Notes: generated from the sequence alone by a model not told the origin. A stretch of DNA of 64,000 nucleotides from Peptococcaceae bacterium 1198_IL3148 (GCA_036763105.1 JBAIYS010000003.1:124001-188000); one strand, 5' to 3'. Shown: positions 17,050 through 26,729, numbered from the stretch's first letter. Made by a program: numbers and translations.

Positions 17050-18711
17050 TTATACTTCCATGATGATTGGTAAGATCATTGGTCTTCTCCTAGTTTTTTC
17101 AAACAAGAACCTACTCAATGCTTCCCGCACTTGTGATTTAATGGAAGACCATTCTGTTATATTGCGTTCAGAACACTTTTCTAAAGCGCTCTTTACTTTA
17201 TTTTTAGCATCTTCCATTAACCTTTCTGATTCCCGGACATAAACAAAACCACGCGAAACTATATCTGGACCGGCCACCACCAGACCAGATTCTTTACTAA
17301 TGGTAACAACCACAATTAGGATTCCATCTTGAGACAACTGTTTGCGGTCTCTGAGTACTATGTTTCCAACGTCGCCCACTCCTAAACCATCAACCAATAC
17401 CCGACCTGCAGGTACCCGACCTGCCAACCGTCCATGCTTTTTAGTAAACTCTAACACCATACCGTTTTCCGCAACAAAGGTATTCTCTGGCGGGATACCC
17501 ATTTCCTGAGCTAATTCGGTATGTTTTACCAGCATCCGATACTCGCCGTGCACTGGAATGAAAAATTTAGGTTTCAGTAAATTAAACATCAATTTTAATT
17601 CTTCTTGGCTTGGGTGACCAGAGGTGTGTATTCCTGAAACTGATTCATATATTACTTTAGCACCACGTTTAAAAAGCAAATCTATCACCCGGGCTACCGT
17701 TTTCTCGTTACCCGGTATCGGGTTAGCGGAAATAATTACGGTATCCCCTGGCACAATTTCCACTTGCCGATGATCAGACATGGCAATCCTTGCTAAAGCT
17801 GACATTGGTTCGCCCTGACTACCGGTGCACAACATCACCAATTTGTCCTTAGGCAATCTGGCAGCCTCATCTAATTCAATTAACGTGCCCTCTGGTATCT
17901 GTAAATAACCAAGCTCAGAGGCGATGTTTACCACATTGATCATGCTACGGCCAATTACTGCTACCTTGCGCTCATATTTGTGCGCTGCCAATATCACCTG
18001 CTGCAAACGATGAACATTGGAGGCAAAAGTGGCTACAATAATACGTTCCTTTGCTTCGCCAAAGGTTTGTTCAAAGGTTTGACCCACTGCCTTTTCTGAA
18101 AGAGTAAATCCAGGCCTTTCCACGTTGGTGCTATCAGACATCATTACTAAGACGCCTTTTTCTCCTAATTGGGCCAATTTATAAAAATCTGTTACCTCAC
18201 CATCAACCGGGGTTTGGTCAATTTTAAAGTCTCCAGTATGCACAATGGTGCCCACCGGAGTATGGATTGCCAAACCCACTGAATCAGGAATACTATGGGA
18301 CACTTTTATAAAATCAACTTTAAAGGGCCCAACTTGAATGGTTTCTCTGGCCTTTACTGGATTTAAAACCACATTGGTCAAGTTGTGTTCTTTTAACTTA
18401 TGACCCAGTATTCCTAACGTCAATTTTGTCCCGTAAACCGGTACATTAATTTGTCTCAATACATACGGTAACGCCCCAATATGATCTTCGTGTCCGTGCG
18501 TTAGCAGTATTCCACGTAGCATGTGTTTGTTTTCTAATAAATAAGTAATATCCGGGATTACTATATCAATACCCAACATTTCCTCTTCTGGAAATGATAA
18601 ACCACTGTCAATGAGCAATATATTGTCCCCGTACCTTATCGCCATCATGTTTTTGCCGATCTCGCCTAATCCACCTAAAGGAATTATCGAAATTTTTGCT
18701 TCTCGTGCCAA
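17050..18711 (-). CDS. rnjA: Ribonuclease J
   Basis: This metallo-beta-lactamase/beta-CASP RNase has both endo- and 5'-3' exonuclease activity in mRNA decay and rRNA maturation. From TTG 18711 (AGGGGGTG upstream) it has 553 residues: metal site HGHEDH (72-77), a beta-CASP region with GEPMSALARIA, a second set of metal-binding residues in HTSGHPSQEE, and a C-terminal domain. In Bacillus the gene at this locus is rnjB, while essential rnjA is elsewhere, so this may be either paralogue; a genome-wide count would decide. Its own promoter lies at 18839-18867. Confidence 0.9.
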   Translation of the reverse strand: MAREAKISIIPLGGLGEIGKNMMAIRYGDNILLIDSGLSFPEEEMLGIDIVIPDITYLLENKHMLRGILLTHGHEDHIGALPYVLRQINVPVYGTKLTLGILGHKLKEHNLTNVVLNPVKARETIQVGPFKVDFIKVSHSIPDSVGLAIHTPVGTIVHTGDFKIDQTPVDGEVTDFYKLAQLGEKGVLVMMSDSTNVERPGFTLSEKAVGQTFEQTFGEAKERIIVATFASNVHRLQQVILAAHKYERKVAVIGRSMINVVNIASELGYLQIPEGTLIELDEAARLPKDKLVMLCTGSQGEPMSALARIAMSDHRQVEIVPGDTVIISANPIPGNEKTVARVIDLLFKRGAKVIYESVSGIHTSGHPSQEELKLMFNLLKPKFFIPVHGEYRMLVKHTELAQEMGIPPENTFVAENGMVLEFTKKHGRLAGRVPAGRVLVDGLGVGDVGNIVLRDRKQLSQDGILIVVVTISKESGLVVAGPDIVSRGFVYVRESERLMEDAKNKVKSALEKCSERNITEWSSIKSQVREALSRFLFEKTRRRPMILPIIMEV

Positions 18712-18838
18712 AAATGCACCCCCTAACCCTGAAATCAATCTGATTAAAACATTATAAGTGATAATTACCAGGAGAAGGCGGGATTATATTGCTATGGTTT
18801 TTGGGATAGAATAGCCGTACAAATTAACCATCTGCTTT

Positions 18839-18867
18839 ATTATACTTAAATTGCCTAAACTTAACAA
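18839..18867 (-). promoter_or_regulatory. rnjA promoter
   Basis: TTGTTA (18862-18867) and TATAAT (18839-18844) are separated by 17 bases on the minus strand. The 332-base gap between dapA and rnjA otherwise holds only the dapA terminator and a roughly 120-base untranslated leader, with no other gene seen. Confidence 0.65.
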
Positions 18868-18999
18868 GGGTAATTAATCAAACATTGTTATCATAACCAA
18901 TATTTAGCAGATTAATACCTGTTGCTTATTAATGCAGTAATAATTTCTCCACTTGCTAGAAAGCCATGCACCCACATGCTTAGTAATTTTCGGCAACAA

Positions 19000-19036
19000 C
19001 ATCAAAGGGTGTGCAGCAACTGCACACCCTTTGATG
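19000..19036 (-). terminator. dapA terminator
   Basis: A 16-bp stem (CATCAAAGGGTGTGCA with its complement) lies just after the dapA stop and separates it from rnjA. Confidence 0.8.
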
Positions 19037-19043
19037 TTTGGTG

Positions 19044-19931
19044 TTAAATAATGCCATTATCTGTCAACAATGTTTTTAATTTTTCTTTATCTTCGGCATT
19101 AATGTTAACCAGTGGCAACCTGACACCGCCGACGTTAATGCCCAATAAATTAAGGGATTCCTTTACCGGCACCGGGTTTGTGGTGATGAACATACCTTTA
19201 AAAATTGGAAATAATTCGCTATGCAAATGGATAGCTTTCGATACATTGCCCTTTACATAAGCCTGCACCATCTCTTGTATTTTATTGCCAATAATATGTG
19301 ATGCTACACTGACAATGCCTTTACCACCTAAAGCCAATATCGGTAAGGTTAAGGAATCATCACCACTATAAATGGCAAAGCCCTCAGGCAATATCCGTCG
19401 TAATTCACTTACTTGGTCCATGGAACCCGCTGCTTCCTTTATCGCTATAATATTGGGCACGTCACTGGCCAATCTGGCCACTGTGGCTGGCAAAACGTTG
19501 ATTCCTGTACGTCCCGGAATATTGTAGAGCATTATTGGCAACTTAGTGCAATGGGCCACTTCTTTAAAATGCTGGTACAAACCTTCTTGAGACGGCTTGT
19601 TATAGTAAGGTGCCACTAACATTACCCCATCTACACCGGTTTTTTCAGCACTTTCGGTAAGGGCAATGCTTTCGGCGGTATTATAGCTACCAGTACCAGC
19701 GATTACAGCTGCATCGCCACCCACCTCATCAACAACCGCTTTAAACAAAGCAATTTTTTCGTCCTTGGTTAACGTTGGCGACTCTCCAGTGGTTCCACAA
19801 ACCACGATGCCATCTGATCCGTTTTCCACCAGATAGCGAGCTAATTTTTTAGCTTGATTGATATCTACTTTTTGTTCCCGATCAAAGGGCGTAACCATTG
19901 CAGTTAATACCCTACCAAAATCTACAGACAC
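19044..19931 (-). CDS. dapA: 4-hydroxy-tetrahydrodipicolinate synthase
   Basis: DapA condenses pyruvate with aspartate semialdehyde, the first step specific to lysine, diaminopimelate and dipicolinate. The product of 295 residues from GTG 19931 (GGAAGGTG upstream) keeps the GTTGESPTL phosphate loop, the catalytic Tyr in [10 protein letters not shown] and the Schiff-base Lys in IIAIKEAAG. An in-frame ATG at 19979 would add 16 residues before the ribosome site. It is the last gene of the dapB-dpaAB-asd-dapG-dapA cluster. Confidence 0.96.
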   Translation of the reverse strand: MSVDFGRVLTAMVTPFDREQKVDINQAKKLARYLVENGSDGIVVCGTTGESPTLTKDEKIALFKAVVDEVGGDAAVIAGTGSYNTAESIALTESAEKTGVDGVMLVAPYYNKPSQEGLYQHFKEVAHCTKLPIMLYNIPGRTGINVLPATVARLASDVPNIIAIKEAAGSMDQVSELRRILPEGFAIYSGDDSLTLPILALGGKGIVSVASHIIGNKIQEMVQAYVKGNVSKAIHLHSELFPIFKGMFITTNPVPVKESLNLLGINVGGVRLPLVNINAEDKEKLKTLLTDNGII

Positions 19932-20017
19932 GGCTTTCACCTTCCCTAATATATTTCTTCCCTGTAGCAGCCGTACCATTATGTTTTTTAAAACTATTAT
20001 TTATCTATTTCTATATA

Positions 20018-21244
20018 CTATTTATTACCCAACATAAATTGCTTATGCAGTGCTACAATTGCCTTTTTCATATCTTCATTCTTAACTAAAACCCATATTG
20101 TGGTATGGGAATCCGATGATTGAAGAATTTCTACACCCGCTGCAGTAAGGGATGCCACTACATTGGCCATTACCCCCGGTACGCCAGTCATTCCGGCACC
20201 TACAGCAGCCACTTTGGCACAACCAGAATTTAATTCAGGGAAAATACCCATATTCTCCAATATTTGTTTAGCTTTATCAGCCACAGTATCTTTAACTGTA
20301 AAGGCAATGTACTGAGGATTAACATTCCAAAAATCAACGCTTATGTCTGCTAACGCCATACCTTTAAAAACCTTTAAACAAATATTATCAATGGACTGAC
20401 CCTTCATATCTATCATCACTTGGGTAACATCTGTCACATTGGTGATGCCCGTTATCGTTCGATCCAGCGTCATGTCTATGGTGGCACCATAGACTTCGCC
20501 ATGGTTGGTCACCAGAGTTCCAGGAGCATCGCTAAAGGTACTCTTTACCCGGAGAGGGATGTTTTTTTGCATTGCTATTTCAACCGCCCGGGGATGAATT
20601 ACCTTAGCACCTTCATGGGCCAGTTGGCAAATTTCGTTATAGGTCACCTTTTCAAGAATCTTAGCATCATCTACGATGTGGGGATCTGCCGTCATTACCC
20701 CTTCAACATCGGTATAGATATCGATGCATTCAGCGTCTAAAGCTACTCCCAAAGCGGCAGCGGTGGTGTCACTGCCACCTCTACCCAATGTGGTAATCTC
20801 TCCATTTTCTGAAATACCTTGAAACCCAGCAACCACCACAACCCTTCCCTGTTCAGCCAGTTCAAGTACTTTTTTCGGTTCCACCCTGAGTATTTTGGCA
20901 TCACTAAAGTTTTGGTCTGTAATTATTCCCGCTTGGGCGCCGGTTAGAAAAACTGCCTGACAACCCATTTCCATCAGGGTGTTAGCCATAATGACACCGG
21001 AAATTATTTCTCCGCATGATATTAATAAATCCAATTCTCTACTGGGTACATCCCGGTTGATTTGTTTAACCAAATTGATTAATGTATCTGTTGAATATGG
21101 TGCTCCATAGCGGCCGATTGCTGAAACCACCACCACAGGGCTAAATCCCTGGTTTTGTGCTGAAAGAATTTTGGCTGCCACTTCTTTTCTAAATTCCGGT
21201 GTAGTTAAAGAAGTGCCACCAAATTTTTGTATCAAAAAACGCAT
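20018..21244 (-). CDS. dapG: Aspartate kinase
   Basis: This enzyme phosphorylates aspartate, the entry to the lysine, threonine and methionine family. The 408 residues include the KFGGTS substrate motif (7-12), the kinase core with TLGRGGSDTTAAALG, and two C-terminal ACT domains for feedback control. The setting next to asd and dapA matches Bacillus dapG, the diaminopimelate-controlled isozyme, which is the reason for the symbol. It starts two bases after the asd stop and is co-transcribed. Confidence 0.93.
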   Translation of the reverse strand: MRFLIQKFGGTSLTTPEFRKEVAAKILSAQNQGFSPVVVVSAIGRYGAPYSTDTLINLVKQINRDVPSRELDLLISCGEIISGVIMANTLMEMGCQAVFLTGAQAGIITDQNFSDAKILRVEPKKVLELAEQGRVVVVAGFQGISENGEITTLGRGGSDTTAAALGVALDAECIDIYTDVEGVMTADPHIVDDAKILEKVTYNEICQLAHEGAKVIHPRAVEIAMQKNIPLRVKSTFSDAPGTLVTNHGEVYGATIDMTLDRTITGITNVTDVTQVMIDMKGQSIDNICLKVFKGMALADISVDFWNVNPQYIAFTVKDTVADKAKQILENMGIFPELNSGCAKVAAVGAGMTGVPGVMANVVASLTAAGVEILQSSDSHTTIWVLVKNEDMKKAIVALHKQFMLGNK

Positions 21245-21245
21245 A

Positions 21246-22265
21246 TTATCTCCCCAATAAGCATTGGTATTTTATTACCAGTTCTGCAATTTGTACCGCA
21301 TTGGTTGCTGCACCTTTTCTGATTTGATCTCCCACCACCCAAATGTTGACAGCGCTATCATGGGAATTGTCTTCGCGAATACGGCCCACAAAAACTTCAT
21401 CTTTATAGGAGGTATAAAGCGGCATCGGATAGCTATTGGTGGCTGGGTCATCTACAACCACCACACCTGGAGCTTTAGCAAATAGCTCTTTAACTTCTGC
21501 AGCAGTGAGTTTGCGCTCGGTTTCAATGTTAATGCTTTCCGAGTGACTGCGGTAGATTGGTACTCTGACAGTGGTGGCCGTAATTCTCATATCCGGTTGA
21601 TGAAAAATTTTCTGCGTTTCTTTAACCATTTTCCATTCTTCCTTGGTGTAATCCATTTCCTGCCAGACATCGATATGGGGAATCAAGTTAAAGGCGATTT
21701 GATGCATAAACTTTTTGGGCGGGTACTCATCACCATTGATAACCGCTTTGGTTTGCTCTGTTAATTCATCAATACCTTCCTTACCAGCACCAGACACTGC
21801 TTGATAAGTAGACACCACCACCCGTTTTATACCAGCGGCGTCGTGGATCGGTTTCAATGCCACCACCATAATAATTGTTGAGCAGTTAGGATTGGCAATA
21901 ATCCCTTTATGCTCTTTGACATCTTCGGGATTGACTTCAGGAACCACTAATGGTACTTCAGGATCCATCCGGTAATTACTGCTGTTATCTATGACCACAC
22001 AACCTCTTTCAACTGCTGCCGGCCCGAATTCAACACTGGCCTTACCCCCCGCAAAAAGTGCAATATCCATACCATTAAAGGAATCTGGTGTTGTTTCCTC
22101 TACCACATAAGTTTTACCCATAAAAGAAATCTGTTTACCTGCAGAGCGGGATGTGGCACATAAACGCAAATCTCCCAGCGGGAACTTTCGCTCTTCCAGT
22201 ATGGTCAAAATTTCCTGTCCCACTGCTCCAGTCGCACCTACAACAGCAACATTATATTTTTTCAA
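21246..22265 (-). CDS. asd: Aspartate-semialdehyde dehydrogenase
   Basis: Asd reduces aspartyl phosphate to aspartate semialdehyde with NADPH. From TTG 22265 (GGAGGG upstream) the product has 339 residues, with the nucleotide loop VVGATGAVGQEIL, the catalytic Cys in IANPNCSTI and the substrate site around VSGAGKEG. It sits between dpaB and dapG, so the pathway can supply both cell-wall diaminopimelate and spore dipicolinate. Confidence 0.96.
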   Translation of the reverse strand: MKKYNVAVVGATGAVGQEILTILEERKFPLGDLRLCATSRSAGKQISFMGKTYVVEETTPDSFNGMDIALFAGGKASVEFGPAAVERGCVVIDNSSNYRMDPEVPLVVPEVNPEDVKEHKGIIANPNCSTIIMVVALKPIHDAAGIKRVVVSTYQAVSGAGKEGIDELTEQTKAVINGDEYPPKKFMHQIAFNLIPHIDVWQEMDYTKEEWKMVKETQKIFHQPDMRITATTVRVPIYRSHSESINIETERKLTAAEVKELFAKAPGVVVVDDPATNSYPMPLYTSYKDEVFVGRIREDNSHDSAVNIWVVGDQIRKGAATNAVQIAELVIKYQCLLGR

Positions 22266-22348
22266 AAATATTCCCTCCACTAATTTATTTCAGTAAGTAC
22301 ATTAATTGTATCACTTCCGGGCAATTTTGGGCGGTGGTCTAAATAATT

Positions 22349-22939
22349 TTATTTGGTATAACTGATAATTAATGGCTGTAACTGTTTACCCTGCAATGCC
22401 GCCTCAATGGTTTCCAGTGTTAAATTCATATTGGCTTTCAGCGAGTTTGGTTTGCCCACTGGGCTATCTTGACCAAAGGGAATCATAAATATATTTTTAG
22501 AATTAATTAACAGGCCTAAGTTTTTAGCATTGATTCCCAGACCATCATTGGTTGAAATACCAATCACCACCGGCCTTTGGTTCCGTAAATGGGCTTTGGT
22601 GGCCATCAACACAGCACCGTCGGTGATACCATTGGCTAGTTTAGCTACAGTGTTGCCCGTACATGGTGCAATCACCATAATATCAATTAATTTTTGAGGA
22701 CCAACGGGCTCAGCATCTGTAATGGTAGCTATCGGCTCTTTGCCAGTAATTTCTTTAAGTCTCTTTAGCCATGTTTCAGATTTGCCAAATCTCGTATCGG
22801 TGGTTTCCACTGATTGACTAATGATTGGCAGAACCTCTGCACCCTGTTGAATTATCCTTTCGATTTGTGGTAATGTTTCCTCTATTGTACAATGAGATCC
22901 CGTTAGAGCAAAGCCCACTCTAATACCTTTTAACCTCAT
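22349..22939 (-). CDS. dpaB: Dipicolinate synthase subunit B
   Basis: With DpaA, this protein makes dipicolinic acid from the dapA product in the mother cell, giving spores heat resistance. The 196 residues are a flavoprotein-like Rossmann fold (GFALTGSHCTIEE, then VIAPCTGNTVAKLANGITD). The start ATG 22939 has GGAGGTG seven bases upstream. It follows dpaA by 29 bases and is presumably in the same sigma-K transcript. Confidence 0.95.
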   Translation of the reverse strand: MRLKGIRVGFALTGSHCTIEETLPQIERIIQQGAEVLPIISQSVETTDTRFGKSETWLKRLKEITGKEPIATITDAEPVGPQKLIDIMVIAPCTGNTVAKLANGITDGAVLMATKAHLRNQRPVVIGISTNDGLGINAKNLGLLINSKNIFMIPFGQDSPVGKPNSLKANMNLTLETIEAALQGKQLQPLIISYTK

Positions 22940-22968
22940 ACAAAGCACCTCCGTGGCTATACATAATT

Positions 22969-23856
22969 CTACTGGAACAGTTCTTCGGCCAACAAACGGG
23001 GTATAACCTGGGCTAGTATTCTCCCTGCTGATTTAGGCGCCACTTTACCGGGCAAGCCCGGCGCTTGTAATGCCTTAATACCAAATCTCTTGGCTGCTTC
23101 AAAATCAGTCCCACCAGGAGGGGAAGCCACATCTATCACTACCATTTCACTGGAAGCCTTACTTAAAATACAATTAGTTAGTACCAGCGCCGGTACTGTA
23201 TTAAAAACAATGTCGGCTTCCTTAATTACCAATGGTAATTCAGCATAATTTCTTGGAGTCATACCCAGTTGATAAACCCTTGCCAAATGTTCATCCCGTC
23301 GGGCCACCACTGTTACTTTAGCACCCATCCCCTTAAGTAGGGTTGCTATCGTCGCGCCAGTTCGACCATATCCCAATACAAAGCTATTGCTGTCGTGTAT
23401 TGTTATCGGTGTAGCTTCCATAGCCATCTGCACTGCCCCTTCTGCCGAAGGTATTGAATTAAGTATAGCCACCTCATCTCTTTTGAGAACCTCCACCAGT
23501 TTCAGATTACACCGTCTGGCCATTTCGGCAAGACGTTCTCTGGCAAAGCCGGCATATACCGGTGTGTTGGCCGGTAGTGAGACTAAATGTTTTTCGGACA
23601 ATTCCAGTGGCTGTTCGGTAAAAATAGAATAAACCGTGCCGTCTTTATTAATACCAGGGACTGGAAGTATTACAGCCTGAACATTACCCAAAGCTGCTTG
23701 CACGTCTGGGTAAATTGTCACATTTTCGGTTCCCTGTACTGGTAAGCCTACCACCTGTACATGGGCACCTAAACGGGATAATTCAGACACTAATAGAATC
23801 TCCCGAGCATCCCCACCCAACACAGCTATTCTGATTCCCTGCAGGTCAGGTTGCAT
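22969..23856 (-). CDS. dpaA: Dipicolinate synthase subunit A
   Basis: This is the dehydrogenase-like subunit of dipicolinate synthase. From ATG 23856 (AAAGGAGG upstream) it has 295 residues, the usual size: an N-terminal domain starting IRIAVLGGDAREI and an NAD-binding domain with VLGYGRTGATIATLLKGMG. An in-frame start at 23937 would place the reading frame over the sigma-K-like promoter and is less likely. It lies between dapB and dpaB in the order known from Bacillus and clostridial relatives. Confidence 0.95.
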   Translation of the reverse strand: MQPDLQGIRIAVLGGDAREILLVSELSRLGAHVQVVGLPVQGTENVTIYPDVQAALGNVQAVILPVPGINKDGTVYSIFTEQPLELSEKHLVSLPANTPVYAGFARERLAEMARRCNLKLVEVLKRDEVAILNSIPSAEGAVQMAMEATPITIHDSNSFVLGYGRTGATIATLLKGMGAKVTVVARRDEHLARVYQLGMTPRNYAELPLVIKEADIVFNTVPALVLTNCILSKASSEMVVIDVASPPGGTDFEAAKRFGIKALQAPGLPGKVAPKSAGRILAQVIPRLLAEELFQ

Positions 23857-23895
23857 GCCTGGAAGGCCTCCTTTCGACAACTTTCTGATATGTTT

Positions 23896-23924
23896 CACTA
23901 TATGTTGCGTTGCCAAAGGAGGTG
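23896..23924 (-). promoter_or_regulatory. Candidate sigma-K promoter for dpaAB
   Basis: On the minus strand CACC (23921-23924) is followed after 16 bases by CATATAGTG (23896-23904), one mismatch from the sigma-K -10 consensus CATAnnnTA. The predicted start is about 30 bases before the dpaA ATG. dpa genes are known sigma-K targets in Bacillus, which supports the call. Confidence 0.6.
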
Positions 23925-23969
23925 CTTGTATATCCAATGTATTACTCTGTCAGCTAATGCAATTTTATG

Positions 23970-24770
23970 TTATTCTTCAAATATAAGGTTATCCAAACCG
24001 TAAACCAGCTTTTGGATGGTCATCACTTTTCTAATGCCAATCAAGAGGCCAGGCATAAAGGATTCTCTGGATATCGAATCATGACGAATAGTTAGGGTTT
24101 GGCCAGTGCCGCCAAAAATAACCTCTTGATGAGCTACATATCCTGGCAATCTTACACTATGGATATGCATTCCTTCAAAATCGCCCCCCCGTACACCAGC
24201 AATTTTCTCGTATTCGGTAGGCAGACCCTGACGGAAATTACCCCTTACATCAGCAATGGCCTCGGCAGTTTTGATAGCGGTACCTGATGGAGCATCTATT
24301 TTTTGATCATGATGCAGTTCAATAATCTCTACGTTGGGAAAAAATTTAGCGGCCATGGCAGAGAACTTCATCATCAACAACGCACCAATGGCAAAGTTGG
24401 GGGCCAGTAACCCTCCAATTTGATTATTTTTAGCCAAATCTTGTAATTCTTGAATTTGTTCACCGGTCATGCCAGTGGTGCCAATTACCGGCCTGACTTT
24501 ACTATTAAAGCAGATTTTTGCATTTTCAAAAACCACTTCTGGAGTCGTGAAGTCCACTAACACATCTGGTTTTAGCTGTTGCAAAACCATTTCAAGGTTA
24601 TCATGGATGTTTATGTTTACATCTTCAATACCAATTATTTTCCCTAAATCCATGCCAGCCCGTCCTGGGTCTACCGCCCCCACCAGTTCCATATCTTTAG
24701 CCTGTGATATTGCACGGCAACATTCTTGCCCCATTTTACCTGCTGCACCAGTAACCACCACTCTAATCAT
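23970..24770 (-). CDS. dapB: 4-hydroxy-tetrahydrodipicolinate reductase
   Basis: DapB reduces the DapA product with NAD(P)H on the way to diaminopimelate. The 266 residues begin with the Rossmann loop VVTGAAGKMGQEC, then GTTGMTGEQ, and the catalytic signature ELHHDQKIDAPSGTA. It leads the lysine/dipicolinate cluster and has a consensus-like promoter at 24830-24858. Being vegetative, it is separated from dpaA by the sigma-K-like promoter. Confidence 0.97.
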   Translation of the reverse strand: MIRVVVTGAAGKMGQECCRAISQAKDMELVGAVDPGRAGMDLGKIIGIEDVNINIHDNLEMVLQQLKPDVLVDFTTPEVVFENAKICFNSKVRPVIGTTGMTGEQIQELQDLAKNNQIGGLLAPNFAIGALLMMKFSAMAAKFFPNVEIIELHHDQKIDAPSGTAIKTAEAIADVRGNFRQGLPTEYEKIAGVRGGDFEGMHIHSVRLPGYVAHQEVIFGGTGQTLTIRHDSISRESFMPGLLIGIRKVMTIQKLVYGLDNLIFEE

Positions 24771-24829
24771 CTATTAAACCCCCATGTTCTATGTATATAT
24801 TTTTAAAATTAATATTTAACTTGTGGTTA

Positions 24830-24858
24830 ATTATTCTATAAATAGGACTGCTTGTCAA
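24830..24858 (-). promoter_or_regulatory. dapB promoter
   Basis: TTGACA (24853-24858) and AATAAT (24830-24835) are separated by 17 bases on the minus strand, about 60 bases before the dapB ATG. No lysine riboswitch fits in this short leader. Confidence 0.65.
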
Positions 24859-24933
24859 CTTTAATAGTTTAATTTATTAACGCCATATTTTATGCCAAGT
24901 GACATAAAAACTTTACATAAACTTTAATAAAAT

Positions 24934-24967
24934 ATAAGCCAAGGGCAATATTTGCCTTTGGCTTATA
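24934..24967 (-). terminator. ylmC/ymxH terminator
   Basis: A 14-bp stem (TATAAGCCAAGGGC and a near-perfect complement) overlaps the 3' end of the YlmC/YmxH gene, followed by T-rich sequence on the minus strand. Confidence 0.75.
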
Positions 24968-25232
24968 CTGAATACCTTTGAAAATTTAGATTTCCCTGAT
25001 CCAATTCTACTATAATCACTTCTTCCCCCACTTTACGCACTAGATCCCAGGGGATAACCATGCTTTGTCTATCTACCCAGAAATTTAACATATTAGCCCG
25101 CCGTGGTAGTATTATGTGCTTTATTTGGCCACTATCAACATCAATGGATAAGTCCGAATCTCCAATAATTCCTAACCTGGAGCCATTAACAATATTTACG
25201 ATTTCTTTGCCCACAAGATCACTTAACCTCAA
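24963..25232 (-). CDS. YlmC/YmxH family PRC-barrel protein
   Basis: The 89-residue protein is a single PRC-barrel domain starting MRLSDLVGKEIVNI with GIIGDSDLSID, typical of the sporulation-linked YlmC/YmxH family. The start is TTG 25232 with GGGGTG upstream. In Bacillus ymxH lies between the M16 peptidase and dpaA, the same neighbourhood as here. The molecular role is not established. Confidence 0.88.
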   Translation of the reverse strand: MRLSDLVGKEIVNIVNGSRLGIIGDSDLSIDVDSGQIKHIILPRRANMLNFWVDRQSMVIPWDLVRKVGEEVIIVELDQGNLNFQRYSV

Positions 25233-25255
25233 CTATGGTCACCCCTTCGCTTATT

Positions 25256-25579
25256 CTAACGGCCTAACATCCTCAGTATAAATGGTTGTACAATGGCAAT
25301 TGATATAGATATAGCTGCCAGCGGTTCCAAGCTAATGTCCATTAACTCTACCTTTGGTGGTACATTTAGTTTTAAAAAGTCTATCAGCATAACCACCGAT
25401 AAGTAGATACCACCAGCAGTGCCCACCAAATTTGCCAATGCTTTGGACACCGGTGATGCCATGGCATTATTATCTTGCCAATTTCTAGTTAGGGTGGGAG
25501 TGCGTTTAATCCGTTCTCTGACGGATAAGATAACTAAAATTAGTATCACAAGAGTAAATATAATAATACTTAACTTCAC
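25256..25579 (-). CDS. Small membrane protein of unknown function
   Basis: The 107-residue protein has three predicted membrane helices (about residues 3-19, 50-70 and 85-105) joined by a polar loop containing RTPTLTRNWQDNN. The start is a GTG at 25579 with AGAGGTGG upstream. It lies 23 bases before the YlmC/YmxH gene and is likely co-transcribed. I recognise no family. Confidence 0.75.
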   Translation of the reverse strand: MKLSIIIFTLVILILVILSVRERIKRTPTLTRNWQDNNAMASPVSKALANLVGTAGGIYLSVVMLIDFLKLNVPPKVELMDISLEPLAAISISIAIVQPFILRMLGR

Positions 25580-25648
25580 CTATGCCACCTCTAGTAAATC
25601 ATATTATAGTGTTGAGCGAAATATTCCAGATAAAGTTAATAATGGCAA

Positions 25649-26575
25649 TTAATTTATGGTTATTCCTTTAATTGCCGGTACCAATGCACTAAACTGCATC
25701 GGTCCACCTTGGGTTTCCACCTCACCGTTAAACAAAAATACTGGCACCAAATAATTATGTTGTAAATTAATATCGTTTGACTGACAATAGGCCAGATTGA
25801 AATCATAAATTTTTGCCTCGCTCAATACCGTCTCAGGGCCGTAATATACCACCTGCTGTGATTGTAATTCCTTCATCACTTGGTCAATGGTTTTAAACCG
25901 AAATATTTGATCAGCTTCATATTCATAGTAATAACTGGTAATACCCTCCAACTGCCCTTTATCACCAATGGTTACTATTAATTGTGGTGGACCTAACAGT
26001 TCATGTCCGTTGACATTCTGGTAAAAATAAATACCCTTTTGCAATGTTTTATCTGATGCTATTGTTGAGCCCACCGCAATGGTATTTAGACTGTTGGTGT
26101 CAATACCTAATTTAGCAATATATTCCTTGGCTAAAACTATGGCCTCCTCATCTGTTGGAACTGCTACATTAATGTTATAAGTATTTTTACTGGCCGCTAA
26201 ATTGCGATAAAACCACCAACTGGTAGCACCATTAATTATCAGCAGTTCGCCATTTTGATAAGCCATCCACTCATTGCTGTCGCCATTATAAGTAATAACA
26301 TCAGCTATGCCAAAGGCTTGAGCCAATGAATTAGCCTCGCCATCGCTGTACTCCTTTGCCTTTATTTTATATAACTCCCCTTCAACAGGCAGATCGCTAA
26401 CAGTGGTTTCCATAACAAAACGCAAATTGGCTGGTATATCCGTTTGGGAGTTAATTTCTATAACCGGTAAATTGTTTTGCAAAAATAGCTTCATCGCCAA
26501 TACAATAATTAATAAAACCATTACTGCTAACAGCAAATACTTTAGTTTTGAGACCCCATGCTTATATCTCCACAT
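25649..26575 (-). CDS. Membrane-anchored YycI-like protein of unknown function
   Basis: The 308-residue protein has an N-terminal membrane helix (about 11-31, YLLLAVMVLLIIVLAMKLFL) and a large outer domain with repeated alpha/beta segments. The pattern, a single anchor with a two-domain exterior containing LAKEYIAKLG and QLEGITSYYYEYE, recalls the YycH/YycI group that restrains the WalK kinase, but I cannot establish homology. GAGGAAGG lies about ten bases before the ATG. It stands between the M16 peptidase terminator and the small membrane protein gene. Confidence 0.7.
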   Translation of the reverse strand: MWRYKHGVSKLKYLLLAVMVLLIIVLAMKLFLQNNLPVIEINSQTDIPANLRFVMETTVSDLPVEGELYKIKAKEYSDGEANSLAQAFGIADVITYNGDSNEWMAYQNGELLIINGATSWWFYRNLAASKNTYNINVAVPTDEEAIVLAKEYIAKLGIDTNSLNTIAVGSTIASDKTLQKGIYFYQNVNGHELLGPPQLIVTIGDKGQLEGITSYYYEYEADQIFRFKTIDQVMKELQSQQVVYYGPETVLSEAKIYDFNLAYCQSNDINLQHNYLVPVFLFNGEVETQGGPMQFSALVPAIKGITIN

Positions 26576-26683
26576 ATTCTCAAAACCTTCCTCACCGTTT
26601 AATATTTGGTCTGGATCATTGTTCTATTATGAATATATATTAAATTACCGGCTGGGTATTACATAAACTGAGGCTATAAACAC

Positions 26684-26720
26684 AAAAGGGGCTGTTGCAA
26701 AGTTTTGCAACAGCCCCTTT
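26684..26720 (-). terminator. M16 peptidase gene terminator
   Basis: A 16-bp stem (AAAGGGGCTGTTGCAA with its complement, small loop) with T-rich flanks on the minus strand. Confidence 0.85.
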
Positions 26721-26729
26721 ATCTAAATT

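Noticed and set aside
18712-19043. A small gene or regulatory RNA in the 332-base gap between dapA and rnjA
   Set aside because: No open frame with a ribosome site was found. The gap is explained by the dapA terminator, the rnjA promoter and a plain leader.
24771-24962. A lysine riboswitch or T-box before the lysine pathway genes
   Set aside because: The leader from the dapB promoter to the start codon is only about 50-60 bases and shows no matching structure.
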